The notes: generated from the letters alone by a model not told the origin. A stretch of DNA of 64,000 nucleotides from Hyphomicrobiales bacterium (GCA_003169835.1 PNAI01000018.1:82950-146949); one strand, 5' to 3'; shown: positions 1 through 7,999, counted from the first letter of the stretch. Translations and numbers: made by a program.

Positions 1-247
1 GTTTTGCTTCGCGGCCGTCTCCGTTCCAGGCGCGCATGAGCCGCTCGACCAGCCAGGCGCCATAAGTGTCGAGGTGTTCGATGCCGGCCAGGTCGATTTC
101 GACGCGCCGAGCTGCCGGCTTTTGCCGCACAGCCTCGTCGATCAGGCGCTCGATCGCACCCGCATGCTTGGCCGTCCACGATCCCGCCGCTTTGAATTGC
201 AGGCGTTCACCGTCCGCCGCGCTCTTGAGCAAGGGCTCGCCGCTCAC
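1..247 (-). CDS. MlaE-family ABC permease with N-terminal STAS domain (5' part only)
   Basis: The gene enters from the left edge and only its first 82 codons are in the window. The visible part reads as a STAS/MlaB-like domain: the segment VEIDLAGIEHLDTYGAWLVE has the beta-strand, 'hLDT' turn and helix typical of STAS. In Rhizobiales such a domain is commonly fused to the front of the MlaE permease, which moves phospholipid between outer and inner membrane with an MlaF ATPase and an MlaD binding protein. I place the start at GTG 247 because GGAG lies six bases upstream and the frame has a stop about 60 bases further up. The permease part itself is not visible, so a free-standing STAS protein is also possible. 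Confidence 0.6.
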   Translation of the reverse strand, partial: MSGEPLLKSAADGERLQFKAAGSWTAKHAGAIERLIDEAVRQKPAARRVEIDLAGIEHLDTYGAWLVERLMRAWNGDGREAK

Positions 248-788
248 ACGTTGCTCCAACAGCAAGCGAATCCGTTGGCCGCCGCCCGGCGCCCGGGAGC
301 AGAATCGCTCTAAGGACGGGATACTTGACTATCGGCGGCGAGGCTGTCGAGGGCCTGCCCGGCGCCGCTTGCCCCGGCCATACTTCGCATCAGCGCCAAA
401 TCGTCGCCGCGCGCCTTAGGTCCTTATGAGCGCGCGTCACGTGAAGTGAATACAACAGGCAACCACGATGCAGATCGCCACCTGGTGGCCCTGCGCACCC
501 GCACCGCGGGTTAAGAATTGTCGCCGTTGATTCGGAGCAGAACTGCTGGCAGCTGCGACAATGTCACACCCAGCGCCTTTGATGACAAAACCGTGAATTT
601 GCATAACATTTGGACATGACAGGTCGAATTCAGACAAATACCCTGTGGCCAAATAGCCACGCTTGGTCCTGATCCTGACGTTTTCCAGTGGACTTATACT
701 GCGTCATGTTTTCGACTTGTTGGATCGGGCTCGTACAAAGGCTAACCAGGAGTGCAGAAGGCGAATCTTACGGACGGGGGTTCGGGAC
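248..788. other. Gene-poor stretch between the MlaE-like gene and the ClpP-like gene
   Basis: About 540 bases separate two divergent genes. Reading frames here are short (up to about 117 codons) with arginine-rich or cysteine-rich translations and no ribosome binding site, and I recognise nothing in them. The stretch should hold the promoters of both flanking genes. The bases just before 789 include a G-rich run that could act as the ribosome binding site of the rightward gene. No tRNA-like or strong terminator-like fold was seen. Confidence 0.4.
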
Positions 789-1220
789 ATGCTGCGACAT
801 GGGGCCATTATCGGCGCGGTCATAGCGGCGCTTGCGGGGGGCGACGCCTCCGCATTGACTAAAATTCAAGACGACGTTGGCGGCCGCATCGGGCAATACG
901 TGGAAACCTTTGCCGCGATACGCGACTCCGGCGAGCGCGTGATGATCGACGGCGCCTGCCTCTCCGCCTGCACGATGGTTTTAGGCCTTATCCCGCGCGA
1001 CCGCATTTGCGTCACCGAACGCGCCCTGCTCGGTTTCCATGCGGCCTGGATGCCGGGCCCGACCGGCCGGCCGGTCCATAGCACCATCGGCACGCAGACC
1101 CTGTGGGAGGTCTATCCGCAACACGTGCGCAAATGGCTGGTACGGCGTGGGGGATTGCAGAAGAAGATGATTTTCCTCCGCGGCCGCGAACTCTCCGCCA
1201 TGTATCCCGAGTGTCAATAA
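789..1220 (+). CDS. Periplasmic ClpP/crotonase-fold-like protein (COG3904-like), function unknown
   Basis: 143 residues from the ATG at 789, which directly starts a signal-peptide-like segment (hydrophobic from residue 5 to about 19, ending near ASA). An ATG-started frame exists further upstream, but its extra 42 residues are arginine-rich and not signal-like. The mature part has the core DGACLSACTMVLGLIPRD followed by LGFHAAW. The Ser of SACT and the His of GFHA sit where the nucleophile and base of ClpP-like periplasmic proteins are found, so it may be a small serine hydrolase or a non-catalytic relative. The C terminus ends MYPEC, with further cysteines in GACLSAC, so disulfides are likely. 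No operon partner with known function is adjacent. Confidence 0.6.
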   Translation: MLRHGAIIGAVIAALAGGDASALTKIQDDVGGRIGQYVETFAAIRDSGERVMIDGACLSACTMVLGLIPRDRICVTERALLGFHAAWMPGPTGRPVHSTIGTQTLWEVYPQHVRKWLVRRGGLQKKMIFLRGRELSAMYPECQ

Positions 1221-1282
1221 ACCCGAAGTCGGTCTGGACATGGACTGCGCCCTGGCAGGCGCGCGGGCATGGGGCTTTGGCG

Positions 1283-1474
1283 ATGCCCCGTTGGGCCGAT
1301 GAGGCGCTCCCCCTACCTGGCATCGATCCGACGACTACCAAAGATGTGGCTGAGCCTGACTTAAAAGTAGTAAGCAGCGCTCCAACCCCCAAACCGCAAA
1401 CACCGCTTACGATCGATCCGCTCGCGCCCCTCAAGGCGATGACCGAAGAAGAAAAGATCGCGCTCTTCAGTTAG
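1283..1474 (+). CDS. Small hypothetical protein
   Basis: 63 residues if started at ATG 1283; the frame is open further upstream but overlaps the preceding gene in another phase. The sequence is proline- and acid-rich (PLPGIDPTTTKD, PTPKPQTPLTIDPLAPLK) and ends MTEEEKIALFS, a soluble and protein-like C terminus. It has no domain I recognise. It follows the ClpP-like gene by 62 bases on the same strand, so the two could be co-transcribed. It may also be a chance frame. Confidence 0.3.
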   Translation: MPRWADEALPLPGIDPTTTKDVAEPDLKVVSSAPTPKPQTPLTIDPLAPLKAMTEEEKIALFS

Positions 1475-1750
1475 CACGAAGTCTCATTGACGCGCGGGCA
1501 ACCGCGAGCGCGCCCGGACGAATGTCCGCTATCGAGCGGCAATCCAGAAGAAATTTGCTCAGACTGAGTTCTTCTCAGTTTGACCCACAAGCGGACATCG
1601 CTGACTTTATCCGCCGCTGCACTGCAGACGTTGCGAGCCTTTTTTTCTGACCACGGAAATTCGTAAAATGACGAACCCAATTGGATGGGCGGCAATGCTG
1701 CCGTTGGCGGGCGGCCATCCACGCCCGGGCGTTTTCGATCAGCAACACCC
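1475..1750. repeat. Intergenic nested inverted repeat with 'aagcggacat' motif
   Basis: This gene-free stretch contains a perfect 9-base inverted repeat, ATGTCCGCT at 1522-1530 and AGCGGACAT at 1590-1598. Nested inside is a second perfect palindrome, ACTGAG-TTCTT-CTCAGT, at 1563-1579. Versions of the same 'gtccgc/gcggac' motif reappear near 2418-2450, 7090-7115 and 8090-8170, always between genes, which suggests remnants of a dispersed intergenic element rather than a gene-specific operator. Confidence 0.4.
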
Positions 1751-2368
1751 ATGACTCCGCGCGCGCGACGTGACTGGAAGATTCTCTGTTCGGCCGTTAT
1801 TTCGGCGGCGGTGTTCGCTGTCGATGCCACGATCTACATTCACATCAAGGGATGGCAACATGGCGTCAAGGTGGACGGACCCGCGGCCTTTTGGCCGGTC
1901 GTCCTACTGCTCGGTGCGTTGGTCTTTCCCATTATTGCCGCCGCGCCGGCCAATGCGATCTTCGAGCTCGCGAGCGCAAAGTTGAGTACGCGCTGGCTGG
2001 CGGTCGATGGTCGCGTGACTGACAGCGCGGTCAAGGCCGTGGAGCACAGCCGCCGCGCCTGGATCGGCTGGGAAACGTATTACACGTATCGGCCGGCGGT
2101 CGCCTACGAGTACGAGGCGGCAGGACGGCAATAGAAGAACGATCTGATCGCATTCGGGCTCGGGTCTCTCGATACCCGCCAGGAGGCGGAGGCGATGCAT
2201 GGACGCTTCCCCAAGGGCGCGCGTGTGCGCGTGCACTACGATCCCGACGATCCGCAATCGTCAGTGCTGCAGATGGCGGGCGGATGGGCCCTGCGTGCCA
2301 TGGTGTCGGCGTTGGTCGCCCTGATACTCGTGTTCTGGCTGGTGATACAGGTGGTCATGTCGCGGTGA
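1751..2368 (+). pseudogene. DUF3592-family membrane protein interrupted by an in-frame TAG
   Basis: From ATG 1751 the frame encodes a basic N terminus, a membrane segment (about residues 13-30), a second segment (WPVVLLLGALVFPIIAAAP), then a beta-rich soluble part with YTYRPAVAYEYEAAGRQ. A TAG stops it at 2132-2134. The same frame continues after the stop with KNDLIAFGLGSLDTRQEAEA, then PKGARVRVHYDPDDPQSSVL and a last membrane segment to a TGA at 2366-2368. This is the complete DUF3592 layout, in which a tyrosine normally sits where the TAG is (Y-x-Y-x-x-x-G-x-x-Y). One base change from TAC or TAT would restore it. It is either a recent nonsense mutation or a sequence error. Confidence 0.7.
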
Positions 2369-2500
2369 GCGGGCAGCCGACATCCGGAATTGGCACAAAA
2401 CTGCCAATCCGAAATGTCCGCATTTCAGTCGCTAAGCGGACCTTCAGCAAGCCGCATATAATTACGAGCCATTTGAGTACGCGCCCTCATACGGGCAACT

Positions 2501-3496
2501 TCAAGCCGCCACCAGACGGTGGAACAGCTCCGCATCCACATTGCCGCCGGAGAGCACCGCAACCGCGACCTTGCCCTTGATGTCGAGCTTGCCGGCGAGC
2601 AGCGCCGCAAGACCGATCGCCCCGCCCGGTTCGACCACCAGCTTGAGCTCGCGGAAAGCAAAAGCAACCGCGCGACCGACCTCCTCGTCGCTGGCGGTGA
2701 CCCCCTTGCCGATCAGCTTGCGATTGATCTCCCACGTGATGGCGCCGGGCGTCTGCGTCATCAGCGCGTCGCAGATCGTGCCGCTCAAGCGCGCGTTCGC
2801 TTCGCGCTTGCCGCTGCGGAACGAACGCGCAGTATCGTCGAAACCCTCGGGCTCGGCGGTATAGATCATCGCTCCTGGCGCCCGCGCCTTGATCGCGAGC
2901 GAAATACCCGCGGCAAGCCCGCCGCCGGATGCCCCGATCACCACGATGTCGGGTGCAAGTCCAAGCTTGGCCAAATCCTCGATGATCTCCCGGCCCGCAG
3001 TCCCCTGTCCGGCGATGATTTTCGGGTCATCGAACGGCGGCACCAGGACGGCGCCGCGCTGCTTGGCGATATCGCGTGCAATCGCCGCGCGGTCCTCGCG
3101 GTCGCGGTCATAGAGCACGATCTCCGCACCGAGCGCGGCGGTGCGCGCGAGCTTAGGCTTCGGCGCATCCGACGGCATCACGATCACCGCCGGCATGTCG
3201 AGCAGCTTGGCGGCCGCCGCCACCCCTTGCGCATGGTTGCCAGAAGAATAGGCGACCACGCCACCCGAGCGTCGCTCCTTTGGAATGGAGGAAATCTTGT
3301 TGTAGGCCCCGCGGAACTTGAACGATCCCGTGCGCTGCAAGGTCTCGGCTTTGAGATACACCCGCGCGCCGAGCATCGCATCGAGCACCGGCGACGTCAC
3401 AAGCGGCGTGCGCAGCGCAACACCCGCAAGCGTTGCCGCCGCCGCATCCACGTCGGCGGCAGTGGGGAGTACAATCGCTTCAACCGTGTCAGCCAT
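2501..3496 (-). CDS. Threonine/serine dehydratase-like PLP enzyme
   Basis: 331 residues of the tryptophan-synthase-beta (fold type II) PLP family. The PLP lysine is K60 in TGSFKFRGAYN, the substrate loop is SSGNHAQG, and the glycine loop that binds the PLP phosphate is GASGGGLAAG near residue 180; a late VLSGGNVD is typical of threonine dehydratases. There is no C-terminal ACT-like regulatory domain, so this is the short catabolic type (L-threonine to 2-oxobutyrate and ammonia, or L-serine to pyruvate), and related enzymes include serine racemase and hydroxyaspartate dehydratase. The start at 3496 gives MADTVEA; 12 more upstream codons are arginine-rich and unlikely. It diverges from the SDR gene at 3624. 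Confidence 0.85.
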   Translation of the reverse strand: MADTVEAIVLPTAADVDAAAATLAGVALRTPLVTSPVLDAMLGARVYLKAETLQRTGSFKFRGAYNKISSIPKERRSGGVVAYSSGNHAQGVAAAAKLLDMPAVIVMPSDAPKPKLARTAALGAEIVLYDRDREDRAAIARDIAKQRGAVLVPPFDDPKIIAGQGTAGREIIEDLAKLGLAPDIVVIGASGGGLAAGISLAIKARAPGAMIYTAEPEGFDDTARSFRSGKREANARLSGTICDALMTQTPGAITWEINRKLIGKGVTASDEEVGRAVAFAFRELKLVVEPGGAIGLAALLAGKLDIKGKVAVAVLSGGNVDAELFHRLVAA

Positions 3497-3623
3497 GCGC
3501 GAACCGTAGCGCCGCCGCACCGTGCCGGGCAAGCCCGGCCGCCGTGCTCATGCAATTAAGTGCTTTTGCGCCGGGCATGACCTTGTATGATCCGCCGCCA
3601 AACTTGAGCCTGGAGGAACTTGC

Positions 3624-4403
3624 ATGGATCTTGGGATTTCCGGCCGCAAGGCCATTGTCTGCGCTTCGAGCCGCGGGCTTGGACGCGCTTGCGCGCTCAA
3701 GCTGGCCGAGGCCGGATGCGAGGTGACGATCAACGGGCTCGATGCCAAGCGGTTGGACGCCACGGCAGCCGACCTGCGCAAGGCAACCGGCGCCAAGATT
3801 TATGCCGTCGCCGCCGATGTCGCCACCCCCGACGGACAGAAGGCGCTGTTCGCCGCCTGCCCCGAACCGGACATTCTGATCAACAACAACGCCGGCCCGC
3901 CGTTCCGCGATTTCCGCGAACTCACGCGTCAGCAAATTATCGACGGCGTGATCGCAAATATGGTGACCGCAATCGAGCTCACCCAAAAAGCCATCGACTC
4001 GATGGTGAAGAAAAAATTCGGCCGCATCGTCGATATCACCTCCGGCACGGTGAAGATGCCGCTTGTTGGGCTTGATCTGTCTTCCGGCGCGCGTGCGGGG
4101 CTCACAGCCTTCATGGCCGGCGTCGCCCGCTCGGTCGCTCAGCACAATGTCACCATAAATTTCCTGCTGCCGGGCGCTTTCGACACCGATCGGCTGCGCT
4201 CCAACATCGAGGCCAACGCCAAGAAGCAAGGCATTCCCCTTGAGCAGGCGACGGCTGCGCGCGCGGCGTCAATCCCGGCCAAGCGCTTTGGCACCGCGAA
4301 TGAATTCGGCGCAGCCTGCGCGTTCCTGTGCTCGTCGCACGCCGGCTACATCACCGGACAGAATTTGCTGATCGACGGCGGAACTTTTCCGGGGGCGTTC
4401 TAG
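3624..4403 (+). CDS. Divergent short-chain dehydrogenase/reductase (FabG-like, atypical active site)
   Basis: 259 residues with an SDR fold: nucleotide loop CASSRGLG at 13-20, ILINNNAGPP in place of NNAG, catalytic-type serine in IVDITSG, and C-terminal TGQNLLIDGG. The usual Tyr-x-x-x-Lys pair is missing: aligning GARAGL with the canonical ASKAGL places Ser and Arg at the Tyr and Lys positions. This matches the described 'BKR-like, SDR-like' subgroup that lacks a perfect NAD motif and catalytic tetrad. It may bind NAD(P) and act on an unknown ketone or alcohol, or be catalytically altered. GGAGG lies about seven bases before the ATG. Confidence 0.8.
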   Translation: MDLGISGRKAIVCASSRGLGRACALKLAEAGCEVTINGLDAKRLDATAADLRKATGAKIYAVAADVATPDGQKALFAACPEPDILINNNAGPPFRDFRELTRQQIIDGVIANMVTAIELTQKAIDSMVKKKFGRIVDITSGTVKMPLVGLDLSSGARAGLTAFMAGVARSVAQHNVTINFLLPGAFDTDRLRSNIEANAKKQGIPLEQATAARAASIPAKRFGTANEFGAACAFLCSSHAGYITGQNLLIDGGTFPGAF

Positions 4404-4412
4404 ACACGACGA

Positions 4413-4438
4413 AGGCCGCCCGCAATCGCGAGCGGCCT
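4413..4438. terminator. Hairpin between convergent genes
   Basis: AGGCCGC at 4413-4419 pairs with GCGGCCT at 4432-4438 around a 12-base loop. It lies between the SDR stop (4403) and the stop of the leftward lipoprotein gene (4497). There is no long T-run on either side, so it is a weak or Rho-assisted terminator at best. Confidence 0.5.
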
Positions 4439-4496
4439 AATATCGTAACCGGCACTCGCCATTGAAGTCGCGCCGTTCAAGCCGGCGTCAGCTTCC

Positions 4497-4763
4497 TTAG
4501 CAGCGCGCGCGCACCAGCCGGCCCGTCGACGTGCGCCGGTAGCACCGCCCGCGCGGCCTGGTTTCGTCGGCGATGATCGCGCCGACACCCGCGCCGAGCA
4601 CGCCGCCGACCAGCGCGCCGCCGACCGAATTGCTGGCCACACCGCCGATCACGCCTCCCGCCGCGCCACCGAGCAGCGCTCCACCCAACTGGCGGTCCTG
4701 CCGTGCGGTTTCGCAGCCGGCGAGCATCAGGCCCAACACGGCGATAGCTAGAATTTTACCCAT
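4497..4763 (-). CDS. Glycine-zipper lipoprotein
   Basis: 88 residues. The N terminus MGKILAIAVLGLMLAGC is a lipoprotein signal with lipobox LAGC, so Cys17 should be acylated and the protein anchored in the inner or outer membrane. Residues 27-66 form a glycine zipper (repeated GGALLGG, GGVIGG, GGALVGG, GAGVGA), a membrane-embedding or oligomerising segment seen in small outer-membrane proteins of the SlyB/Rz1/17-kDa type. The C terminus is basic with two cysteines. A similar zipper protein with a different signal peptide occurs at 49085. Its role is not known; envelope stability is the usual suggestion. Confidence 0.8.
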   Translation of the reverse strand: MGKILAIAVLGLMLAGCETARQDRQLGGALLGGAAGGVIGGVASNSVGGALVGGVLGAGVGAIIADETRPRGRCYRRTSTGRLVRARC

Positions 4764-5092
4764 CGACTTCCTCCCTCACTCAGTGAAAATTGCGACCTCA
4801 GCATCTCAAACTCATTCGACGCCATAGCGTTCCTTGTACATAAACGCGGGCACATTTCTCGAGTCCGTATAAAGGACGATTAAAACAAAATCTGCCAATT
4901 TGCCGCAGGGAACCCCGGTCCGGCCTGCCACAATTGCCTCAGCGCAAACGATTGGAGATATCGATCGAACGGTCTTTCCCGCCAGGCTGCACGCAATGCG
5001 CGTGACGGCAAATTTAGCTATGCTGGCAATTCCGTTCAACCGGCACCCACAACGCATCAGTAAAACAACTAAGATAAAGTGCGGACACAGCA
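4764..5092. other. Intergenic region between divergent genes
   Basis: About 330 bases between the lipoprotein gene and the dipeptidase gene, which point away from each other. A small hairpin, GTCC-gtataaa-GGAC near 4863-4877, carries a TATAAA that could serve as a -10 element, but I see no well-spaced -35 box. No coding signal or repeat was recognised. Confidence 0.3.
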
Positions 5093-5875
5093 ATGACGTG
5101 GAGCAAATTCTTGCGCTGGTCGTTTTTTTCAAGTGTGATGGCGCTCGCAGGCTTTTCTCCAGCGCAGCCGGCGCCCGCGGGACTGCCCGCCGGCTTTGTC
5201 TATCTTGCCGACATCGAACCCAGCATCGTGCAGGACATGCGCTACGCGGGCTCGCACAATTTCGTCGGCCGCCCGATTGCGGGTTACGAAGCGGCGGAAT
5301 GCGTGCTGACCGAGAAAGCCGCGCGCGCGCTTGCCAGGGCGCAATCCCAGCTCGCCGCCAAAAAACTCTCACTCATCGTCTGGGATTGCTATCGCCCCAC
5401 GCGCGCCACCGCCGAATTCATCCGCTGGACCAAAGACCCGAGCGACACCAAGATGAAAGCGGAGTTTTATCCGCGCATCGACAAGAGCCGCATTTTCGAA
5501 CTCGGCTATCTTTCGTCGCGCTCGGCCCATTCGCGCGGCAGCACCATCGATCTCGGCATCATGCCGATGGGCGGCAAGGTGCCGAAGTTCGATCCCGCGA
5601 TGCGGCTCGCATCCTGTGTCGCGGGCAAAGTCGAGCGCTTCGAGGACGGTGCGCTCGATTTCGGCACCGGCTACGATTGCATGGACGAGCTTTCCACAAC
5701 CACGCATGCGGGCGTGAGCGCCGAAGCGCGAAAAAACCGGCTTATGCTGCGCGATATGATGCTGGCGGTTGGCTTTAAGCCCTACAGCCGCGAGTGGTGG
5801 CACTTCGAACTGACCGACGAGCCGTTTCCGAACCAGAGTTTCGATTTCCCCATCCGCCCGCGGCCTAAGGCTTAA
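5093..5875 (+). CDS. ddpX: D-alanyl-D-alanine dipeptidase (VanX/DdpX family, peptidase M15D)
   Basis: 260 residues with an N-terminal signal peptide (hydrophobic to about residue 25), so it acts in the periplasm. The zinc site is complete: H146 and D153 in SAHSRGSTIDL, and catalytic E234 with zinc ligand H237 in EWWHFEL. R101 in DCYRPTRA sits where VanX has its transition-state arginine. Enzymes of this family split D-Ala-D-Ala, in Gram-negatives usually to recycle peptidoglycan-derived dipeptide. No van-type regulator or ligase, and no ddp peptide transporter, is next to it. The gene appears monocistronic, 87 bases before the FAH-family gene. Confidence 0.88.
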   Translation: MTWSKFLRWSFFSSVMALAGFSPAQPAPAGLPAGFVYLADIEPSIVQDMRYAGSHNFVGRPIAGYEAAECVLTEKAARALARAQSQLAAKKLSLIVWDCYRPTRATAEFIRWTKDPSDTKMKAEFYPRIDKSRIFELGYLSSRSAHSRGSTIDLGIMPMGGKVPKFDPAMRLASCVAGKVERFEDGALDFGTGYDCMDELSTTTHAGVSAEARKNRLMLRDMMLAVGFKPYSREWWHFELTDEPFPNQSFDFPIRPRPKA

Positions 5876-5962
5876 AGCCAGCCACCGCCTTGTGCTCGCA
5901 GCGCAAGCAACGCATGATCGGCCGTCCCGCCTGACCCCATTTTCATCCCAAGAGGAGTAGTC

Positions 5963-6814
5963 ATGAAGCTCGTCCGCTTTGGACCGGCCGGCCGTGAGAA
6001 GCCCGGAATTATCGACGCCAAAGGAAAAATCCGCGACCTCTCGAAAGTGGTCCGCGATATCGACGGCAAGGCGCTTTCGCCCGCAGGCCTCGCCAAGATC
6101 AAGAAGGCCAAGATCGACAAGCTGCCGCTGGTGAAGGGCAATCCGCGGCTCGGCGCCTGCATCGCGCGCCCAAGCAATTTCATCGCCATCGGGCTCAACT
6201 ACGCCGACCACGCGGCCGAAGCCGGCTTGCAACTGCCCAAGGAGCCCGTGATCTTCAACAAGGCCGTCTCCTGCATGTGCGGCCCGAATGACAACACCAT
6301 CACGCCCAAGGGCTCGACCAAGCTCGATTACGAAGTCGAACTCGGCATCGTGATCGGCAAGCGCGCGAGCTACCTCTCGAAGGACAACGCCATGAGCGTG
6401 GTCGCAGGCTTCTGCCTCGCCAACGATGTCTCCGAGCGCGTGTTCCAGATCGAGCGCTCCGGCCAATGGACCAAGGGCAAGGGCTGCGAGTCGTTTGGCC
6501 CGCTCGGTCCCTGGATGGTGACGAAGGACGAGATCAAGGATCCGCAGAATCTCAACCTGTGGCTCAACGTCAATGGCGAGAAGCGGCAGAAGGGGAACAC
6601 CAAGACGATGGTGTTCGGTGTCGCTCACATCGTCTGGGCCTGCTCGCAGTACTTCATCTTGGAACCGGGCGACGTCATCATCACCGGCACACCCTCAGGC
6701 GTTGCGCTGGGCATGAAGCCCGAGCCGAAGTTCCTCAAGGTCGGCGACGTGGTGCATCTCGGCATCGACGGCCTCGGCGAGCAAAAGCAGAAGATCGTCA
6801 AGGCACGCGCTTAA
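5963..6814 (+). CDS. Fumarylacetoacetate hydrolase (FAH)-family protein
   Basis: 283 residues. An N-terminal small domain (to about residue 70) precedes the FAH catalytic core, which starts at FIAIGLNYADHAAEAG and contains PVIFNKAVSC, the metal-binding acidic motif DYEVELGIVIGK, and the C-terminal ITGTPSGVALG. The family hydrolyses or isomerises beta-diketo acids with Mg2+ or Mn2+; proteins of this size are often annotated as 2-hydroxyhepta-2,4-diene-1,7-dioate isomerase or ureidoglycolate lyase, but the substrate cannot be read from sequence. AGAGGAG sits just before the ATG. A second, shorter family member is at 52594. Confidence 0.87.
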   Translation: MKLVRFGPAGREKPGIIDAKGKIRDLSKVVRDIDGKALSPAGLAKIKKAKIDKLPLVKGNPRLGACIARPSNFIAIGLNYADHAAEAGLQLPKEPVIFNKAVSCMCGPNDNTITPKGSTKLDYEVELGIVIGKRASYLSKDNAMSVVAGFCLANDVSERVFQIERSGQWTKGKGCESFGPLGPWMVTKDEIKDPQNLNLWLNVNGEKRQKGNTKTMVFGVAHIVWACSQYFILEPGDVIITGTPSGVALGMKPEPKFLKVGDVVHLGIDGLGEQKQKIVKARA

Positions 6815-7144
6815 TTGTATCCGCCACCTGTTCCCCTCCCCCCGCGTGCGAAGTGAGTGGTGGGGAGGGCATAGGCGGCCTGCGGCCGCCGTTCTTAACG
6901 TAAAGAACGCCGATGCGAAGCATCGGCTATGGGTGGGGGGTGTTCGACTGTCCTCGCCTCCAACACCGCATTAAGTGTAGGGATTATGCGCAGCGAGTAT
7001 TGCCCCGGATATCGCTACGCTCATCCGGGCTACTTGCTGCCGCCACTTCCACTTTGGTCCAAAAGCGACGGCCGGCCACAACCGCAAGAACTGTTGCGAA
7101 GTGCCAGAAACGGACATCAACGAAAGCCGGATAATCCAACTGGA
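6815..7144. repeat. Intergenic region with three back-to-back hairpins
   Basis: Three abutting palindromes lie in 54 bases: GGCGGCC-tgc-GGCCGCC (6874-6890), CGTTCTT-aacgta-AAGAACG (6890-6909) and GCCGATGC-gaa-GCATCGGC (6909-6927). Such tandem short hairpins after a stop codon are a typical intergenic repeat form in Rhizobiales and can also end transcription or protect mRNA ends. The rest of the stretch to 7144 has a partial 'aaaagcgac...acggacat' motif like those at 1590 and 8110, and no gene that I can support. Confidence 0.6.
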
Positions 7145-7999
7145 TTAGACCCGGTACGACCCGCAGCAGTGTTTAAACTTAAGACCCGAACCGCATGGAC
7201 ACGGCTCGTTCCGGCCAACTTCCTGGTTGCCATAACGAAGGCGATTTAATATTTCGGAATTCGATTTTAGGATGTTTTTCCGTCGCTCGACCTGAATGCC
7301 AATGATGGCGTCATTGTCCTTTGCGTCCCAGAATGAGTGCGGACGTAAGTCGTCAAGATTTCTATTGATATAGACAGGATAAAACCATCCTAGCGTTCCA
7401 TCTTGAACACGCGACAATGCCGTTATGTCGTAAAGCCCAAAGCCAGCTTCCACCAATGTGTCGTTGATGTCATGGAAATCATCGATGTCAGCTTCGCAGA
7501 TCACTACGTTACTTTTTTCAAGAACATCATGCGCACCAACAAGGGCGGCCTTTTCTGCGCCTTGTACATCGAGCTTGAGCAGAAATGGTGGTTTGAGCGC
7601 TAGTTCCTTGACCAGCGCATCAAGTGTTGTCGCGGAAACTTTGACCTTGGTTTTGATTTGGTCGTTGACCTTAGACCAATAGGGATCACCCTCAGGCCTG
7701 ATCGATGACCAATACGGATGAACCGATTCTGTAATCTCAATCTCACCAACGTAATCTGTGATAGCACTGATACGGTAGTTACCGCCTACAGCGTCCTTGA
7801 TAGTTTTAAGCGATTCCTCATACAGGCGATTAGCATCAATGTTCAACGGAACTGCACCCGGGAACCATTTCATATGATTGAGAAAGAAATGCCCGTCCGC
7901 GCAACCGACATCGATCACCGTCGAATAGCGAACGCCCTTGTTAGACAATCTTTCAATCGTTGAACTAAACGAGTTTAAATCACCTATCGACATGAACAC
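7145..7999 (-). CDS. FkbM-family methyltransferase with C-terminal SEC-C zinc motif
   Basis: 284 residues. The Rossmann SAM-binding start is STVIDVGCADGHFFLNHMKW, followed by LNIDANRLYEES, and a later LLKLDVQGAEKAALVGA that is the hallmark of FkbM O-methyltransferases. The last 22 residues are RNEPCPCGSGLKFKHCC plus a short tail, a complete SEC-C zinc motif (C267, C269, C278, with H277 or C279), best known from SecA. FkbM enzymes usually methylate sugars or small-molecule hydroxyls, so a metal-binding tail may mediate protein contact. The gene is clearly AT-richer than its neighbours and flanked by repeat elements, which suggests transfer. Starts at 7999 or 7993 are both possible. Confidence 0.82.
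   Translation of the reverse strand: MFMSIGDLNSFSSTIERLSNKGVRYSTVIDVGCADGHFFLNHMKWFPGAVPLNIDANRLYEESLKTIKDAVGGNYRISAITDYVGEIEITESVHPYWSSIRPEGDPYWSKVNDQIKTKVKVSATTLDALVKELALKPPFLLKLDVQGAEKAALVGAHDVLEKSNVVICEADIDDFHDINDTLVEAGFGLYDITALSRVQDGTLGWFYPVYINRNLDDLRPHSFWDAKDNDAIIGIQVERRKNILKSNSEILNRLRYGNQEVGRNEPCPCGSGLKFKHCCGSYRV

Noticed and set aside
437-652. A 71-codon leftward frame in the first intergenic region
   Set aside because: Cysteine-rich translation without a ribosome site or recognised domain; not supported.
5369-6628. A 419-codon leftward open frame opposite the dipeptidase and FAH genes
   Set aside because: It is antisense to two genes with complete motifs; its translation is His/Asp/Ala-rich without a domain, as expected for the opposite strand of high-GC genes.
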